A DNA stretch of 64,000 nt, taken from the NCBI RefSeq assembly GCF_036227325.1, contig NZ_CP109467.1, positions 7,068,001 through 7,132,000 on the forward strand. The letters run 5' to 3'. A program made the position numbers and the translations under genes. Source of the stretch: Streptomyces sp. NBC_01465 (GTDB lineage Bacteria > Actinomycetota > Actinomycetes > Streptomycetales > Streptomycetaceae). The notes beneath the pieces were generated by a model. That model ran no database searches. It worked only from the letters and a program-made list of their open reading frames with translations, and was not told the origin of the DNA. This document shows, piece after piece, positions 16,139-24,500 of this stretch; position 1 is the stretch's first letter; each line of letters begins with the position of its first letter.

Positions 16139-17134
16139 TTGACCGTGCACAGCTCCATCGTCCACGCCGCCGTCCACATCCCCGAAGGACGCCAGAGCGC
16201 CGCCGAGGCCGAGGACCGCTTCCGGGCGGGCAACCCCGGCATCCCCATGTCCCGGGGCGTACTGCAGCACATGTACGGGCTCCTGGAGCGGACCGTCGCC
16301 CCCGCCGACGACCAGCCGTCCGACCTCGCGGCGCGGGCGGCCCGCACCGTACTCGAAGAGACCGGAACGGACCCCGCGGACATCGACCTGCTCCTCTTCG
16401 CGGGGATCCTCGCCGACATGGAGGAGCCCGCGACCGCACACGTCGTCGCCGACAAACTCGGCCTGAACGCCCCCGTGTTCGACGTGAAGAACGCCTGCAA
16501 CGGCGTCCTGAACGCCCTGGAGATCGCCGACGCGTTCATCCGCTCGGGCCAGTACCGCCGCATCCTCGTCACCACCGCCGAAGTCAGCACCCGCGAGAGC
16601 CGCTGGGTCCTCGACGACCCGGCCGACGTCATCACGGCCCTGCCCAGCCTCTCCACCGGAGACCTGGGCTCGGCACTTCTCGTCGAGGCGTCCGAGCGGC
16701 CCGGGATCCTCGGCTCCCGCTTCTTCGCCAACTCCTCGGGCTGGACGGCCGCCACCCTCCCCAACCCGTACGCCAACCACCGCACCCTAGGTCATCTGCA
16801 CATCGACTCGGGGCAGTTGGTGAACTCCTTCGACGGGCTCCCGGAGAAGGTGCGCGGCGGCCTGCACGACCTCGGTGTGAAGACGGGCGACCTGGACCTC
16901 GTCTGCATCCACCAGCCCTCGGTCGCCTTCACCAAGGTCGCCTGCGAGTGGGTCGGCGTCGAGCCCGACCGGATCCTCTCCACCTTCCCCGGCCACGGCA
17001 ACGTCGCCACCAACACCCTGCCGCTCCAACTGGCCACCGCCGTACGGACCGGACGGCTCCACCGGGGCGACCTGGTGGGCCTGTTCGGCTTCGCGAGCGG
17101 TGCGAGCGCGGGCTTCGTCGTCTGCGAATGGTGA
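16139..17134 (+). CDS. Second KASIII-like enzyme (thiolase superfamily)
   Basis: A 331-residue KASIII-family protein only distantly like the first one. Cys120 lies in VKNACNGVLNALEIA, His258 in CIHQPSVAFTKV and Asn288 in GHGNVATNTLPLQL, so the triad is complete. The KNACNG context differs from the AACSG of the upstream enzyme and recalls family members that condense two acyl chains or form esters or amides (OleA-, CerJ- or MxnB-like); I cannot place it. TTG 16139 or GTG 16145 is the start, after GAGAAAG. It is probably the product-defining step of the cluster. Confidence 0.88.
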   Translation: MTVHSSIVHAAVHIPEGRQSAAEAEDRFRAGNPGIPMSRGVLQHMYGLLERTVAPADDQPSDLAARAARTVLEETGTDPADIDLLLFAGILADMEEPATAHVVADKLGLNAPVFDVKNACNGVLNALEIADAFIRSGQYRRILVTTAEVSTRESRWVLDDPADVITALPSLSTGDLGSALLVEASERPGILGSRFFANSSGWTAATLPNPYANHRTLGHLHIDSGQLVNSFDGLPEKVRGGLHDLGVKTGDLDLVCIHQPSVAFTKVACEWVGVEPDRILSTFPGHGNVATNTLPLQLATAVRTGRLHRGDLVGLFGFASGASAGFVVCEW

Positions 17135-17171
17135 CCGCCGAACCTTCCCCGCACCTGCCCGGAGGCAGCTG

Positions 17172-17912
17172 ATGAACACGCCCGTGACCGCACCGCGCAT
17201 CCCGCCCGTCCCCCCGGCCGACTGGCCGCCGCCGCTCCACGCCGTACTGGAGGCCTCGAAGAAGGACGGCCCCGGCCGGGTCAACCTCTTCGGCACCCTC
17301 GCCCACCACCCCGCGCTGGCCTCCGCCTGGCTCGCGCTCGCCAAGGTGCTCACCCATGAAGGCACCCTCGCCGTACGGGACCGGGAGCTCGCCGTCCTGC
17401 GCACCGCCCACCGCCTCGGCTCCGCCTTCGTCTGGTCCCGGCACGCGTCCCAGGCGACCACGGCGGGCCTCGACGCCGAGGAGGCGCGGGCGACCGCCGA
17501 ACCCCTGGACGCGTACGCATGGGGAACCGGCGACCTCGACCTCCTGAGGGCGACCGACGCGCTCCTCGACCACGCCGACGTCCCCGACGACGTCTGGTCC
17601 GCACTCTCGCACCGCCTCCGGGAGCAGCAGCTGATCGAGCTCCTCGTCCTGGTCGGTCAGTGCTCGATGATGTGCATGACGCTCCGTACGCTGCGGACCC
17701 CGTCCGACGCCACCGGGCCGCAGGTGAGCATCTCCCGCGAACGGTGCTGCAGTTCGGGCCAGTGCGTCGCCACCGCGCCCGACGTCTTCGAGCAGAGCGA
17801 CGAGGACGGCCTGGTCACCCTCCTCGTGGACGCCCCGGGCCCGGAGCTCGCCGCAGACCTCCGGCTCGCCGCCGCACTCTGCCCGGGCGGCGCCATCACC
17901 GTGACCGAATAA
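17172..17912 (+). CDS. Fusion of a carboxymuconolactone-decarboxylase-like domain and a 3Fe-4S ferredoxin
   Basis: A 246-residue protein with two domains. Residues 20-175 are all-helical and read like the CMD/AhpD-like proteins of actinobacteria (LAVRDRELAVLRTAHRLGSAF, then EQQLIELLVLVGQ), with an unusual Cys164-x3-Cys168 pair. Residues 185-246 are a P450-type ferredoxin: Cys192 and Cys198 in RCCSSGQCV, and Cys237 in LCPGGAI, the three-cysteine pattern of a 3Fe-4S cluster. Ferredoxins like this usually stand alone next to a P450; here the P450 gene follows after 32 bases, making it the likely electron acceptor. GGAGG precedes ATG 17172. The fusion is unusual to my knowledge. Confidence 0.85.
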   Translation: MNTPVTAPRIPPVPPADWPPPLHAVLEASKKDGPGRVNLFGTLAHHPALASAWLALAKVLTHEGTLAVRDRELAVLRTAHRLGSAFVWSRHASQATTAGLDAEEARATAEPLDAYAWGTGDLDLLRATDALLDHADVPDDVWSALSHRLREQQLIELLVLVGQCSMMCMTLRTLRTPSDATGPQVSISRERCCSSGQCVATAPDVFEQSDEDGLVTLLVDAPGPELAADLRLAAALCPGGAITVTE

Positions 17913-17944
17913 CCCCGCCGCCGCCCGCGAAAGAGACCCCACCC

Positions 17945-19156
17945 GTGACGACCGCCCCCGCCCCAGCCCTCACCCTCCCTGCCCCGTACGGCAGTTGCCC
18001 CTTCGATCCGCCGCCCGCCTACACGCACGCGAGCCGCGAGAGCGCGATCACCGAGGCCGCGCTCCCCGACGGCGCCCCCTGCTGGCTGGTGACCGGCTAC
18101 AGCGAGGTCCGCGCCGTCCTCGCCGACCCCCGCTTCAGCGCCGACGCCCGCACCCCCGGCTTTCCCTTCCTCTCGCCGGGGCAGCGCCAACTGGCCACCG
18201 CCAAGCCGAGTTTCATCCGCATGGACGACCCCGAGCACGCCCGCCTGCGCCGCATGGTCACCAAGGACTTCCTGGTCAAGCGGATCGAGGCGCTGCGCCC
18301 CGGTATCCAGGCCATCGTCGACGAGACGATCGACCGGATGCTCGCCAAGGGCCAACCGGCCGATCTGGTCGGCGACTTCGCGCTCCCCGTCCCGTCCCTC
18401 GTGATCTGTCTGATGCTGGGCGTCCCGTACGAGGACCACGACCTCTTCCAGTCGCTGAGCCGCACCCTGCTCGACAACACCACCACCCGCGAACGCGCCG
18501 CCGAGGCCCACCACGAGCTGATGGACTATCTCGCGCGGCTCGCGGCCCACAAGGCGGACCACCCCGGCGACGACATCCTCAGCCGCCTGGTCGCCCGCGA
18601 GGACCTCAACGCTCAGGAGACCGCGTCGCTGGGCTTCCTGCTGCTGGTCACCGGGCACGAGTCCACCGCCAACATGAGCGCGATCGCGATGCTCGCGCTG
18701 CTCCGCGACCCGGATCGCGCGGCCGCACTGCGGGCCGACCCGGCGCTCGTACCCGGAGCCGTGGAGGAACTGCTGCGCTGGCTGACGATCATCCATCTCG
18801 GTCTTGGCAGGGCGGCCACCGAGGACGTGGAGATCGGCGGGCGCACGGTCCGGGCCGGCGACGGGGTCATCTGCATGCTCTCCACCGCCAACCGGGACCC
18901 GGACATGTTCGGCGGCGAGGGGGCCACGGACCCGGAGGAGCTCGACCTGACCAGGGACGCGCGGCGCCACGTCGCCTTCGGCTTCGGCGTGCACCAGTGC
19001 CTGGGCCAGCCGCTCGCGCGGGCCGAGCTGCAGATCATCGTGGAGACGCTGCTGCGCAGGCTCCCCGGACTGCGCCTGGCCGTACCGGAGCAGGAGCTCG
19101 CCTACAGCACCGAGAACATCGTCTACGGACTGAAGGCGCTCCCCGTCGCCTGGTGA
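17945..19156 (+). CDS. Cytochrome P450 of the ketosynthase cluster (CYP105-like)
   Basis: A 403-residue class I P450. The I-helix motif is TGHEST in LLLVTGHESTANMS, the K-helix ExxR is in VEELLRW, and the heme loop FGFGVHQCLGQPLAR gives Cys352. The N-terminal YGSCPFDPPPAY and the heme loop are typical of CYP105 relatives, which act on lipids, macrolides and other bulky molecules. It follows the ferredoxin fusion and ends the cluster, so hydroxylation or other oxidation of the ACP-derived acyl product is likely. GTG 17945 is preceded by GAAAGAG. It converges with allR with 9 bases between the genes. Confidence 0.93.
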   Translation: MTTAPAPALTLPAPYGSCPFDPPPAYTHASRESAITEAALPDGAPCWLVTGYSEVRAVLADPRFSADARTPGFPFLSPGQRQLATAKPSFIRMDDPEHARLRRMVTKDFLVKRIEALRPGIQAIVDETIDRMLAKGQPADLVGDFALPVPSLVICLMLGVPYEDHDLFQSLSRTLLDNTTTRERAAEAHHELMDYLARLAAHKADHPGDDILSRLVAREDLNAQETASLGFLLLVTGHESTANMSAIAMLALLRDPDRAAALRADPALVPGAVEELLRWLTIIHLGLGRAATEDVEIGGRTVRAGDGVICMLSTANRDPDMFGGEGATDPEELDLTRDARRHVAFGFGVHQCLGQPLARAELQIIVETLLRRLPGLRLAVPEQELAYSTENIVYGLKALPVAW

Positions 19157-19165
19157 AAGGACGGA

Positions 19166-19966
19166 CTAGGCCTGCGGAGTGCCCGCGCTCGCCAGAGCGG
19201 CCGACAGTTCCTGGGCGATCCCCTGCAGGATCGGCACGATCTTCTCCGTGGCGGCCTCGGTCACCCGGCCCGCCGGGCCCGAGATCGAGATCGCCGCGGC
19301 AGTGGGGGAGTTGGGCACGGGAACCGCGAGGCAGCGGACCCCGATCTCCTGCTCGTTGTCGTCGACCGCGTACCCCGTGCGCCGTACGAGCTCCAGTGCG
19401 TCCAGGAACCCCTCGGGCGTGGTGATCGTCTTCTCCGTCGCGGCCGGCATCCCCGTCCGCGCGAGCAGGGCCCGCACCTCCTCCGCGGGGGTGTGCGCGA
19501 GCAGCGCCTTGCCCACGCCGGTGGAGTGGGGGAGGACCCTGCGGCCCACCTCGGTGAACATCCGCATCGAGTGCTTGGAGGGCACCTGCGCGACGTAGAC
19601 GATCTCGTCCCCGTCGAGCAGCGCCATGTTCGCGGTCTCGCCCGTCTCCTCGACCAGGCGCGCGAGATACGGGCGCGCCCAGGTCCCGAGCAGCCGCGCC
19701 GACGACTCGCCGAGCCGGATCAGCCGGGGGCCCAGCGCATAGCGTCGGTTGGGCTGCTGTCGTACGTAGCCGCAGGCCACCAGCGTGCGCATCAGACGGT
19801 GGATGGTGGGAAGCGGCAGACCGCTGCTGGCGGAGAGCTCGCTGAGGCCGACCTCGCCCCCGGCGTCGGCCATTCGCTCGAGAAGATCGAAGGCGCGCTC
19901 AAGGGACTGGACACCCCCGCCGGCGGCGGCAGGCTTGGAAGCGTCGGTGGCGCTGGAGGTCGGCAC
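19166..19966 (-). CDS. allR: IclR-family repressor of allantoin genes
   Basis: A 266-residue IclR-type regulator. The winged helix-turn-helix is at about residues 19-80 (VQSLERAFDLLERMADAG, then LPLPTIHRLMRTLVACGYV) and the IclR effector domain follows (RPYLARLVEETGETANMALL, VGKALLAH, AVDDNEQEIGVRCLAVPV). Position divergent from allantoinase identifies it as AllR, which in S. coelicolor represses allantoin genes and a malate synthase and responds to allantoin-pathway intermediates (recalled literature). GTG 19966 has AAAGGAA upstream. The dyad at 20141-20155 lies in the shared promoter region. The symbol rests on synteny and family, not on a specificity motif. Confidence 0.88.
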   Translation of the reverse strand: MPTSSATDASKPAAAGGGVQSLERAFDLLERMADAGGEVGLSELSASSGLPLPTIHRLMRTLVACGYVRQQPNRRYALGPRLIRLGESSARLLGTWARPYLARLVEETGETANMALLDGDEIVYVAQVPSKHSMRMFTEVGRRVLPHSTGVGKALLAHTPAEEVRALLARTGMPAATEKTITTPEGFLDALELVRRTGYAVDDNEQEIGVRCLAVPVPNSPTAAAISISGPAGRVTEAATEKIVPILQGIAQELSAALASAGTPQA

Positions 19967-20140
19967 GGGCGCGGTTCCTTTCGAGGCGGGCAGGCAGGTC
20001 AGCAGCCTACCGGGCAGGGTCGGGCCTACCCCTCGCGTAGATCACTACATTCTGCACTGCGAAATATCTCTTTCATATTGTGGAAACCTCCAAGAGGAAG
20101 GGTGACTCTTGACGGGGATCCGCCCGGAGTGAAGACTCCG

Positions 20141-20155
20141 TCAACAGACTGTTGA
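20141..20155. promoter_or_regulatory. AllR operator upstream of allB
   Basis: TCAACA-GAC-TGTTGA is a perfect 6-3-6 palindrome ending 30 bases before the allantoinase start codon, in the 219-base divergent region between allR and allB. The only other near-identical copy noticed is before aceB (8495-8509). Placement at about the start of transcription would suit repression. AT-rich sequence at 20041-20090, with TTTC/GAAA half-repeats, probably holds the promoters. Confidence 0.7.
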
Positions 20156-20185
20156 TTTTCCGCTGTACGGAAGTGAGGGCCTCGG

Positions 20186-21529
20186 GTGTCCGACGTCAAC
20201 CTTGTGCTGCGCTCCACGCGCGTCATCACCCCCGAGGGGACACGGGCCGCGACGGTCACCGTGTCCGGCGGGACGATCGCGGCGGTCCTGCCGTACGACG
20301 CCGAGGTCCCGGCCGGTGCGCGGATCGAGGACTTCGGTGACGACGTCCTGCTCCCCGGCCTCGTCGACACGCATGTGCATGTGAACGACCCGGGCCGCAC
20401 CGAGTGGGAGGGCTTCTGGACCGCCACGCGCGCGGCGGCGGCCGGCGGCATCACCACGCTCGTGGACATGCCCCTCAACTCCCTGCCGCCGACCACCACG
20501 GTCGACAACCTCCGTACGAAGAAGGACGTCGCCGCCGCCAAGGCGCACATCGACGTCGGCTTCTGGGGCGGCGCGCTGCCGGACAACGTGGCGGACCTCA
20601 AGCCGCTCCACGACGCCGGGGTCTACGGCTTCAAGTGCTTCCTGTCGCCGTCGGGCGTGGACGAGTTCCCGCACCTCGACCAGGAGCGGCTGGCCGCGTC
20701 CATGGCGGAGATCGCCGGCTTCGACGGGCTCCTGATCGTGCACGCCGAGGACCCGCACGAGCTGGACGTCGCCCCGCACCTGAGCGGCCCCAAGTACGCG
20801 GACTATCTGCAGACCCGGCCGCCCGTCTCCGAGAACGTGGCGATCGAGGGCCTCATCGCCGTCGCGAAGCGCATCGGCGCCCGGGCCAGAGTGCATGTCC
20901 TGCACCTGTCGTCCGCCGCCGCGCTGCCGCTGATCGCCGCCGCCAAGCGCGAGGGCGTACGGCTCACGGTCGAGACCTGCCCGCACTACCTCACGCTCAC
21001 CGCCGAGGAAGTCCCGGACGGGGCAAGCGAGTTCAAGTGCTGCCCGCCCATCCGCGAGAGCGCCAACCAGGACCTGCTCTGGGCGGCCCTCGCCGACGGC
21101 ACCATCGACTGCATCGTCACCGACCACTCGCCGTCGACCGCCGACCTCAAGACGGACGACTTCGCGACGGCGTGGGGCGGCATCTCCGGCCTCCAGCTCA
21201 GCCTCCCGGCGATCTGGACCGAGGCCCGCAAGCGCGGCCACTCCCTGGAGGACGTCGTGCGCTGGATGTCGACGCGCACCTCCGAGCTGGTCGGCCTGAC
21301 GCAGAAGGGTGCGATCGAGGCCGGCCGCGACGCCGACTTCGCGGTCCTCGCACCCGAAGAGACCTTCACCGTCGACCCGGCGGAGCTCCAGCACCGCAAC
21401 CGGGTCACCGCGTACGCGGGCAAGACCCTGCACGGCGTCGTCAGGTCCACCTGGCTGCACGGCGAGCGCATCCTCGACGGCGGCACCTTCGCCGAGCCCG
21501 CCGGCCGCCTCCTCGAAAGGAACAACTGA
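20186..21529 (+). CDS. allB: Allantoinase
   Basis: A 447-residue cyclic amidohydrolase, hydrolysing allantoin to allantoate. Metal ligands are visible: His63 and His65 in [17 protein letters not shown], carbamylated Lys150 in [12 protein letters not shown], histidines in IVHAEDPHE and VLHLSS, and the aspartate in VTDHSPS. The [10 protein letters not shown] sequence is typical of allantoinase rather than dihydropyrimidinase or dihydroorotase. GTG 20186 follows GTGAGGG. It is first in an operon with allantoicase and is preceded by the AllR operator. Product allantoate passes to the next enzyme. Confidence 0.95.
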   Translation: MSDVNLVLRSTRVITPEGTRAATVTVSGGTIAAVLPYDAEVPAGARIEDFGDDVLLPGLVDTHVHVNDPGRTEWEGFWTATRAAAAGGITTLVDMPLNSLPPTTTVDNLRTKKDVAAAKAHIDVGFWGGALPDNVADLKPLHDAGVYGFKCFLSPSGVDEFPHLDQERLAASMAEIAGFDGLLIVHAEDPHELDVAPHLSGPKYADYLQTRPPVSENVAIEGLIAVAKRIGARARVHVLHLSSAAALPLIAAAKREGVRLTVETCPHYLTLTAEEVPDGASEFKCCPPIRESANQDLLWAALADGTIDCIVTDHSPSTADLKTDDFATAWGGISGLQLSLPAIWTEARKRGHSLEDVVRWMSTRTSELVGLTQKGAIEAGRDADFAVLAPEETFTVDPAELQHRNRVTAYAGKTLHGVVRSTWLHGERILDGGTFAEPAGRLLERNN

Positions 21530-21531
21530 CC

Positions 21532-22644
21532 GTGGTCACCGCTCACTTCACCGGAGACGCCAGCCCCTACGGCGGCGGCGACCCGTACGCCGACTACCGG
21601 ACTGTTGAACTCCCCTTCACCGCGCTCGTCGACCTGGCCGACCGCCGGCTCGGCGCGGGCGTGATCGCCGCGAACGACGAGTTCTTCGCCGAGCGCGAGA
21701 ACATGCTCATACCCGAGCCCGCGCACTTCGACCCCGAGCGCTTCGGCCACAAGGGCAAGATCATGGACGGCTGGGAGACGCGGCGCAGGCGCGGCGCCTC
21801 GGCCGCGGAGCCGCACCCGACGGAGGACGACCACGACTGGGCGCTCGTACGGCTGGGGGCGCCGGGTGTGATCCGGGGGATCGTCGTCGACACCGCCCAC
21901 TTCCGCGGCAACTACCCGCAGGCAGTCTCGGTGGAGGCGGCGTCGGTGGCGGGCTCCCCGTCGCCCGACGACCTGCTGTCGGGTGACGTGAAGTGGACAA
22001 CTCTCGTTCCCCGTACGGCCATTGGCGGCCACGCGGCGAACGGCTTCGAGGTCGGCGTCGAGCAGCGCTTCACGCATCTAAGGGTCAACCAGCACCCCGA
22101 CGGGGGCATCGCGCGCCTGCGGGTCTACGGCGAGGTCGCCCCCGACCCGGCGTGGCTGACGGCGCTCGGCACGTTCGACGTGGTGGCCCTGGAGAACGGC
22201 GGCCAGGTCGAGGACGCCTCCGACCGCTTCTACTCCCCGGCCACCAACACCATCCAGCCGGGCCGCTCGCGGAAGATGGACGACGGCTGGGAGACGCGGA
22301 GGCGTCGCGACAAGGGCAATGACTGGATCCGCTATCAGTTGGTGGCCCAGTCCGAGATCCGCGCGGTCGAGATCGACACGGCGTATCTGAAGGGCAACTC
22401 GGCGGGCTGGGCGGCGCTTTCGCTGCGCGACGGCGAGGAGGGGGAGTGGACGGAGATCCTTCCCCGGACCCGCCTCCAGCCGGACACGAACCACCGGTTC
22501 GTGCTGCCCGCGCCCGTGGTCGGGACGCATGTCCGGGTGGACATCTACCCCGACGGCGGGATCTCGCGACTGCGCCTCTTCGGCAGCCTGACGCCGGAGG
22601 GCGCGACGACTCTGGCTGCGCGCCACGCGGAGCTCGGCGGCTGA
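21532..22644 (+). CDS. alc: Allantoicase
   Basis: A 370-residue enzyme that splits allantoate into ureidoglycolate and urea, leading on to glyoxylate. It has the characteristic duplicated domain: IMDGWETRRRRG near residue 80 with DHDWALVRLG and VDTAHFRGNYP, then MDDGWETRRRRDKGNDWIRY near residue 250 with IDTAYLKGNSAG, each half ending in a hydrophobic strand after HLRVNQHPDGGIARLR or HVRVDIYPDGGISRLR. GTG 21532 starts 3 bases after the allB stop with GAAAGGA upstream, so the two are co-transcribed. Two perfect hairpins follow its stop. Confidence 0.94.
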   Translation: MVTAHFTGDASPYGGGDPYADYRTVELPFTALVDLADRRLGAGVIAANDEFFAERENMLIPEPAHFDPERFGHKGKIMDGWETRRRRGASAAEPHPTEDDHDWALVRLGAPGVIRGIVVDTAHFRGNYPQAVSVEAASVAGSPSPDDLLSGDVKWTTLVPRTAIGGHAANGFEVGVEQRFTHLRVNQHPDGGIARLRVYGEVAPDPAWLTALGTFDVVALENGGQVEDASDRFYSPATNTIQPGRSRKMDDGWETRRRRDKGNDWIRYQLVAQSEIRAVEIDTAYLKGNSAGWAALSLRDGEEGEWTEILPRTRLQPDTNHRFVLPAPVVGTHVRVDIYPDGGISRLRLFGSLTPEGATTLAARHAELGG

Positions 22645-22741
22645 TCCCCGCCCCGGGGGCTCTGCCCCCGGACCCCCGCTCCTCAATCGCCGGAGGGGCT
22701 TGATCTTTCCCGGCGATTGAGGACAAGCGGCCGGAGGTCGC
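22645..22741. repeat. Streptomyces intergenic repeat with a 13-bp perfect inverted repeat
   Basis: The intergenic gap between alc and the convergent SDR gene is filled by a GGGGGCTCTGCCCCC hairpin, a GACCCCCGCTCCTCAATCG stretch and then CCTCAATCGCCGG (22681-22693) pairing exactly with CCGGCGATTGAGG (22710-22722). I recognise this wording as a very common repetitive element of Streptomyces genomes, usually between convergent genes; it would serve as a bidirectional terminator. Confidence 0.75.
22653..22671 (+). terminator. Hairpin after allantoicase
   Basis: CCGGGGGC (22653-22660), a 3-base loop and GCCCCCGG (22664-22671) form a perfect 8-bp GC stem 8 bases beyond the alc stop. This is the first half of a repeat found widely in Streptomyces intergenic regions and probably ends the allB-alc message. 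Confidence 0.7.
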
Positions 22742-23464
22742 CTACGCCGCGTGGCCCCCGTCCACCGCGATCTCCGCGCCCGTCACGTACGCCGCCTCCG
22801 TGCCCGCCAAGTACGCCACCAGTGCGGCGACTTCGTCGCGGTCGCCGAAGCGGCCCAGTGCCGTTCCGGCCCGCTGCGGCTCCGCGTACGGGCCGTCCGC
22901 CGGGTTGAGGTCCGTGTCGATCGGGCCCGGGTGGATCAGGTTGACCGTGATCGACCGGCCGCCCAGCTCCCTCGCCAGGGACTTCGTCAGGCCCGTGAGC
23001 GCCGACTTGCTCATCGCGTACAGCGTGCCGCCGGGGCCGCCCGCGTACTGCGTGAGACCCGAACCCACGGAGACGATCCGGCCCCCGTCCCGCAGCACCC
23101 CGGCCGCCGCCCGCGAACCCAGGAAGACCTCGCGCACATTGATGTCCAGCGTGCGGTCCACGTCCTCCACCGACAGGTCCCCGATCGGGCCGAGCACCCC
23201 GATGCCCGCGTTGTTCACCAGGATGTCGAGCCCCCCGAACTCCTCCGCGGCCCGCTCGACCGCCCCCGCCGCGTCCATCCGCAGCGCGAGGCCCCGCCGC
23301 CCCGCCGACTCGATCTTGCTGACGACCTCCTGGGCCGCCTCCTCGTTCCGTACGTAGGTGATCGCCACATCGGCGCCCTCCTGCGCCAGCCGCAGGGCGA
23401 CCGCCGCGCCGATGCCCCGGCTGCCGCCCGTGACCAGTGCCGTCTTGCCGTTCAGTGAAGACAT
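22742..23464 (-). CDS. SDR-family oxidoreductase (3-oxoacyl-ACP reductase-like)
   Basis: A 240-residue classical short-chain dehydrogenase using NAD(P)H. The cofactor loop is TGGSRGIG (residues 12-19), NNAG is in LVNNAGIGVLG, and the active-site YxxxK is YAMSKSAL; the upstream serine is in VSVGSGLTQ. The C-terminal VTGAEIAVDGGHAA closes the fold. An arginine after the first glycine loop region (YVRNEE) favours NADPH. ATG 23464 has AAGGGA upstream. Substrate unknown; it faces away from the AIM24 gene and stands alone, so a link to the ketosynthase cluster 4 kb away is only speculative. Confidence 0.9.
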   Translation of the reverse strand: MSSLNGKTALVTGGSRGIGAAVALRLAQEGADVAITYVRNEEAAQEVVSKIESAGRRGLALRMDAAGAVERAAEEFGGLDILVNNAGIGVLGPIGDLSVEDVDRTLDINVREVFLGSRAAAGVLRDGGRIVSVGSGLTQYAGGPGGTLYAMSKSALTGLTKSLARELGGRSITVNLIHPGPIDTDLNPADGPYAEPQRAGTALGRFGDRDEVAALVAYLAGTEAAYVTGAEIAVDGGHAA

Positions 23465-23611
23465 CTTCGTTCCCTTGTTCAGTGGAAGTAGAGGGGGAAG
23501 TGGTTGCGTGCTCAATAAAAGCCGCAGCGCCTCCGCAGCACCGGCGGGAATCGGACGCCGAGTACGGTTGACCAGCCGGAACCCCCGCACCACTCGTCAG
23601 GAGAACCCGCT

Positions 23612-24430
23612 GTGACCCTGCAGCAAGAGATCGTCGGAAACGCCATGCAGATGGCCGTCGTCAGCCTTCAGCCCGGCCAGACCGTCTACTGCGAGGCCGG
23701 CAAGTTCCTCTTCAAGACGTCCAACGTGACGATGGAGACCCGCCTCTCCGGACCGGGCAGCGGCGGAGGCGGCGCCCCGCAGGGCGGCCAGGGCGCCGGC
23801 ATGGGCGGCATGCTCCGCCAGGCCATGGGCACCGCGATGCAGGTCGGCCAGCGCGCCCTGGCCGGCGAGTCGCTCGCCTTCCAGTACTTCACCTCCACCG
23901 GCGGCGAGGGCACCGTCGGCTTCGCCGGTGTGCTCCCCGGCGAGATGCGCGCCCTGGAGCTGAACGGCAGCCGCGCCTGGTTCGCCGAGAAGGACGCCTT
24001 CGTGGCCGCCGAGTCCACCGTCGAGTTCGGCATCGCCTGGCAGGGCGGAAAGACCGGCCGCAGCGGCGGCGAGGGCTTCGTCCTGGAGAAGTTCACCGGC
24101 CGCGGCACCGTGATCATCTGCGGCGCGGGCAACTTCATCGATCTCAATCCGGCCGACTTCGGCGGCCGCATCGAGGTCGACACGGGCTGCATCGTCGCCT
24201 TCGAGGAGGGCATCGAGTACGGCGTCCAGCGCATCGGCGGCCTCAACCGCCAGGGCATGATGAACGCCGTCTTCGGTGGCGAGGGCCTCTCCCTCGCCAC
24301 CCTGGAGGGCAACGGCCGCGTCATCCTGCAGTCCCTCACCATCGAGGGCCTCGCCAACGCCCTCAAGAAGGCCCAGGGCGGCGACAAGCAGGGGCCGACC
24401 GGCGGTCTGTTCTCGACGGGCGTCGGATAG
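23612..24430 (+). CDS. AIM24 family protein
   Basis: A 272-residue protein of the AIM24/TIGR00266 family, a trimeric beta-barrel-like fold of unknown biochemical role; the yeast relative is mitochondrial. Visible are VSLQPGQTVYCEAGKFLF at the start, a glycine-rich insert (residues 48-66), the repeated beta motif ESLAFQYFTSTGGEGTVGF, GTVIICGAGNFIDLNPAD and a C-terminal ILQSLTIEGLANAL. No signal peptide or membrane segment. GTG 23612 follows AGGAG. It is divergent from the SDR gene across 147 bases. Confidence 0.88.
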   Translation: MTLQQEIVGNAMQMAVVSLQPGQTVYCEAGKFLFKTSNVTMETRLSGPGSGGGGAPQGGQGAGMGGMLRQAMGTAMQVGQRALAGESLAFQYFTSTGGEGTVGFAGVLPGEMRALELNGSRAWFAEKDAFVAAESTVEFGIAWQGGKTGRSGGEGFVLEKFTGRGTVIICGAGNFIDLNPADFGGRIEVDTGCIVAFEEGIEYGVQRIGGLNRQGMMNAVFGGEGLSLATLEGNGRVILQSLTIEGLANALKKAQGGDKQGPTGGLFSTGVG

Positions 24431-24500
24431 AGCGATGAATTCCGGGTGAGGGTGGAGTCAGAAAGGCAAGAGCTCCCCACGACGGAGAAGGGCCCGCGCC

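Noticed and set aside
21598..21612. Half of an AllR-like motif (ACTGTTGAACTC) inside the allantoicase gene
   Set aside because: Only one half-site matches, and it is within coding sequence with no dyad partner.
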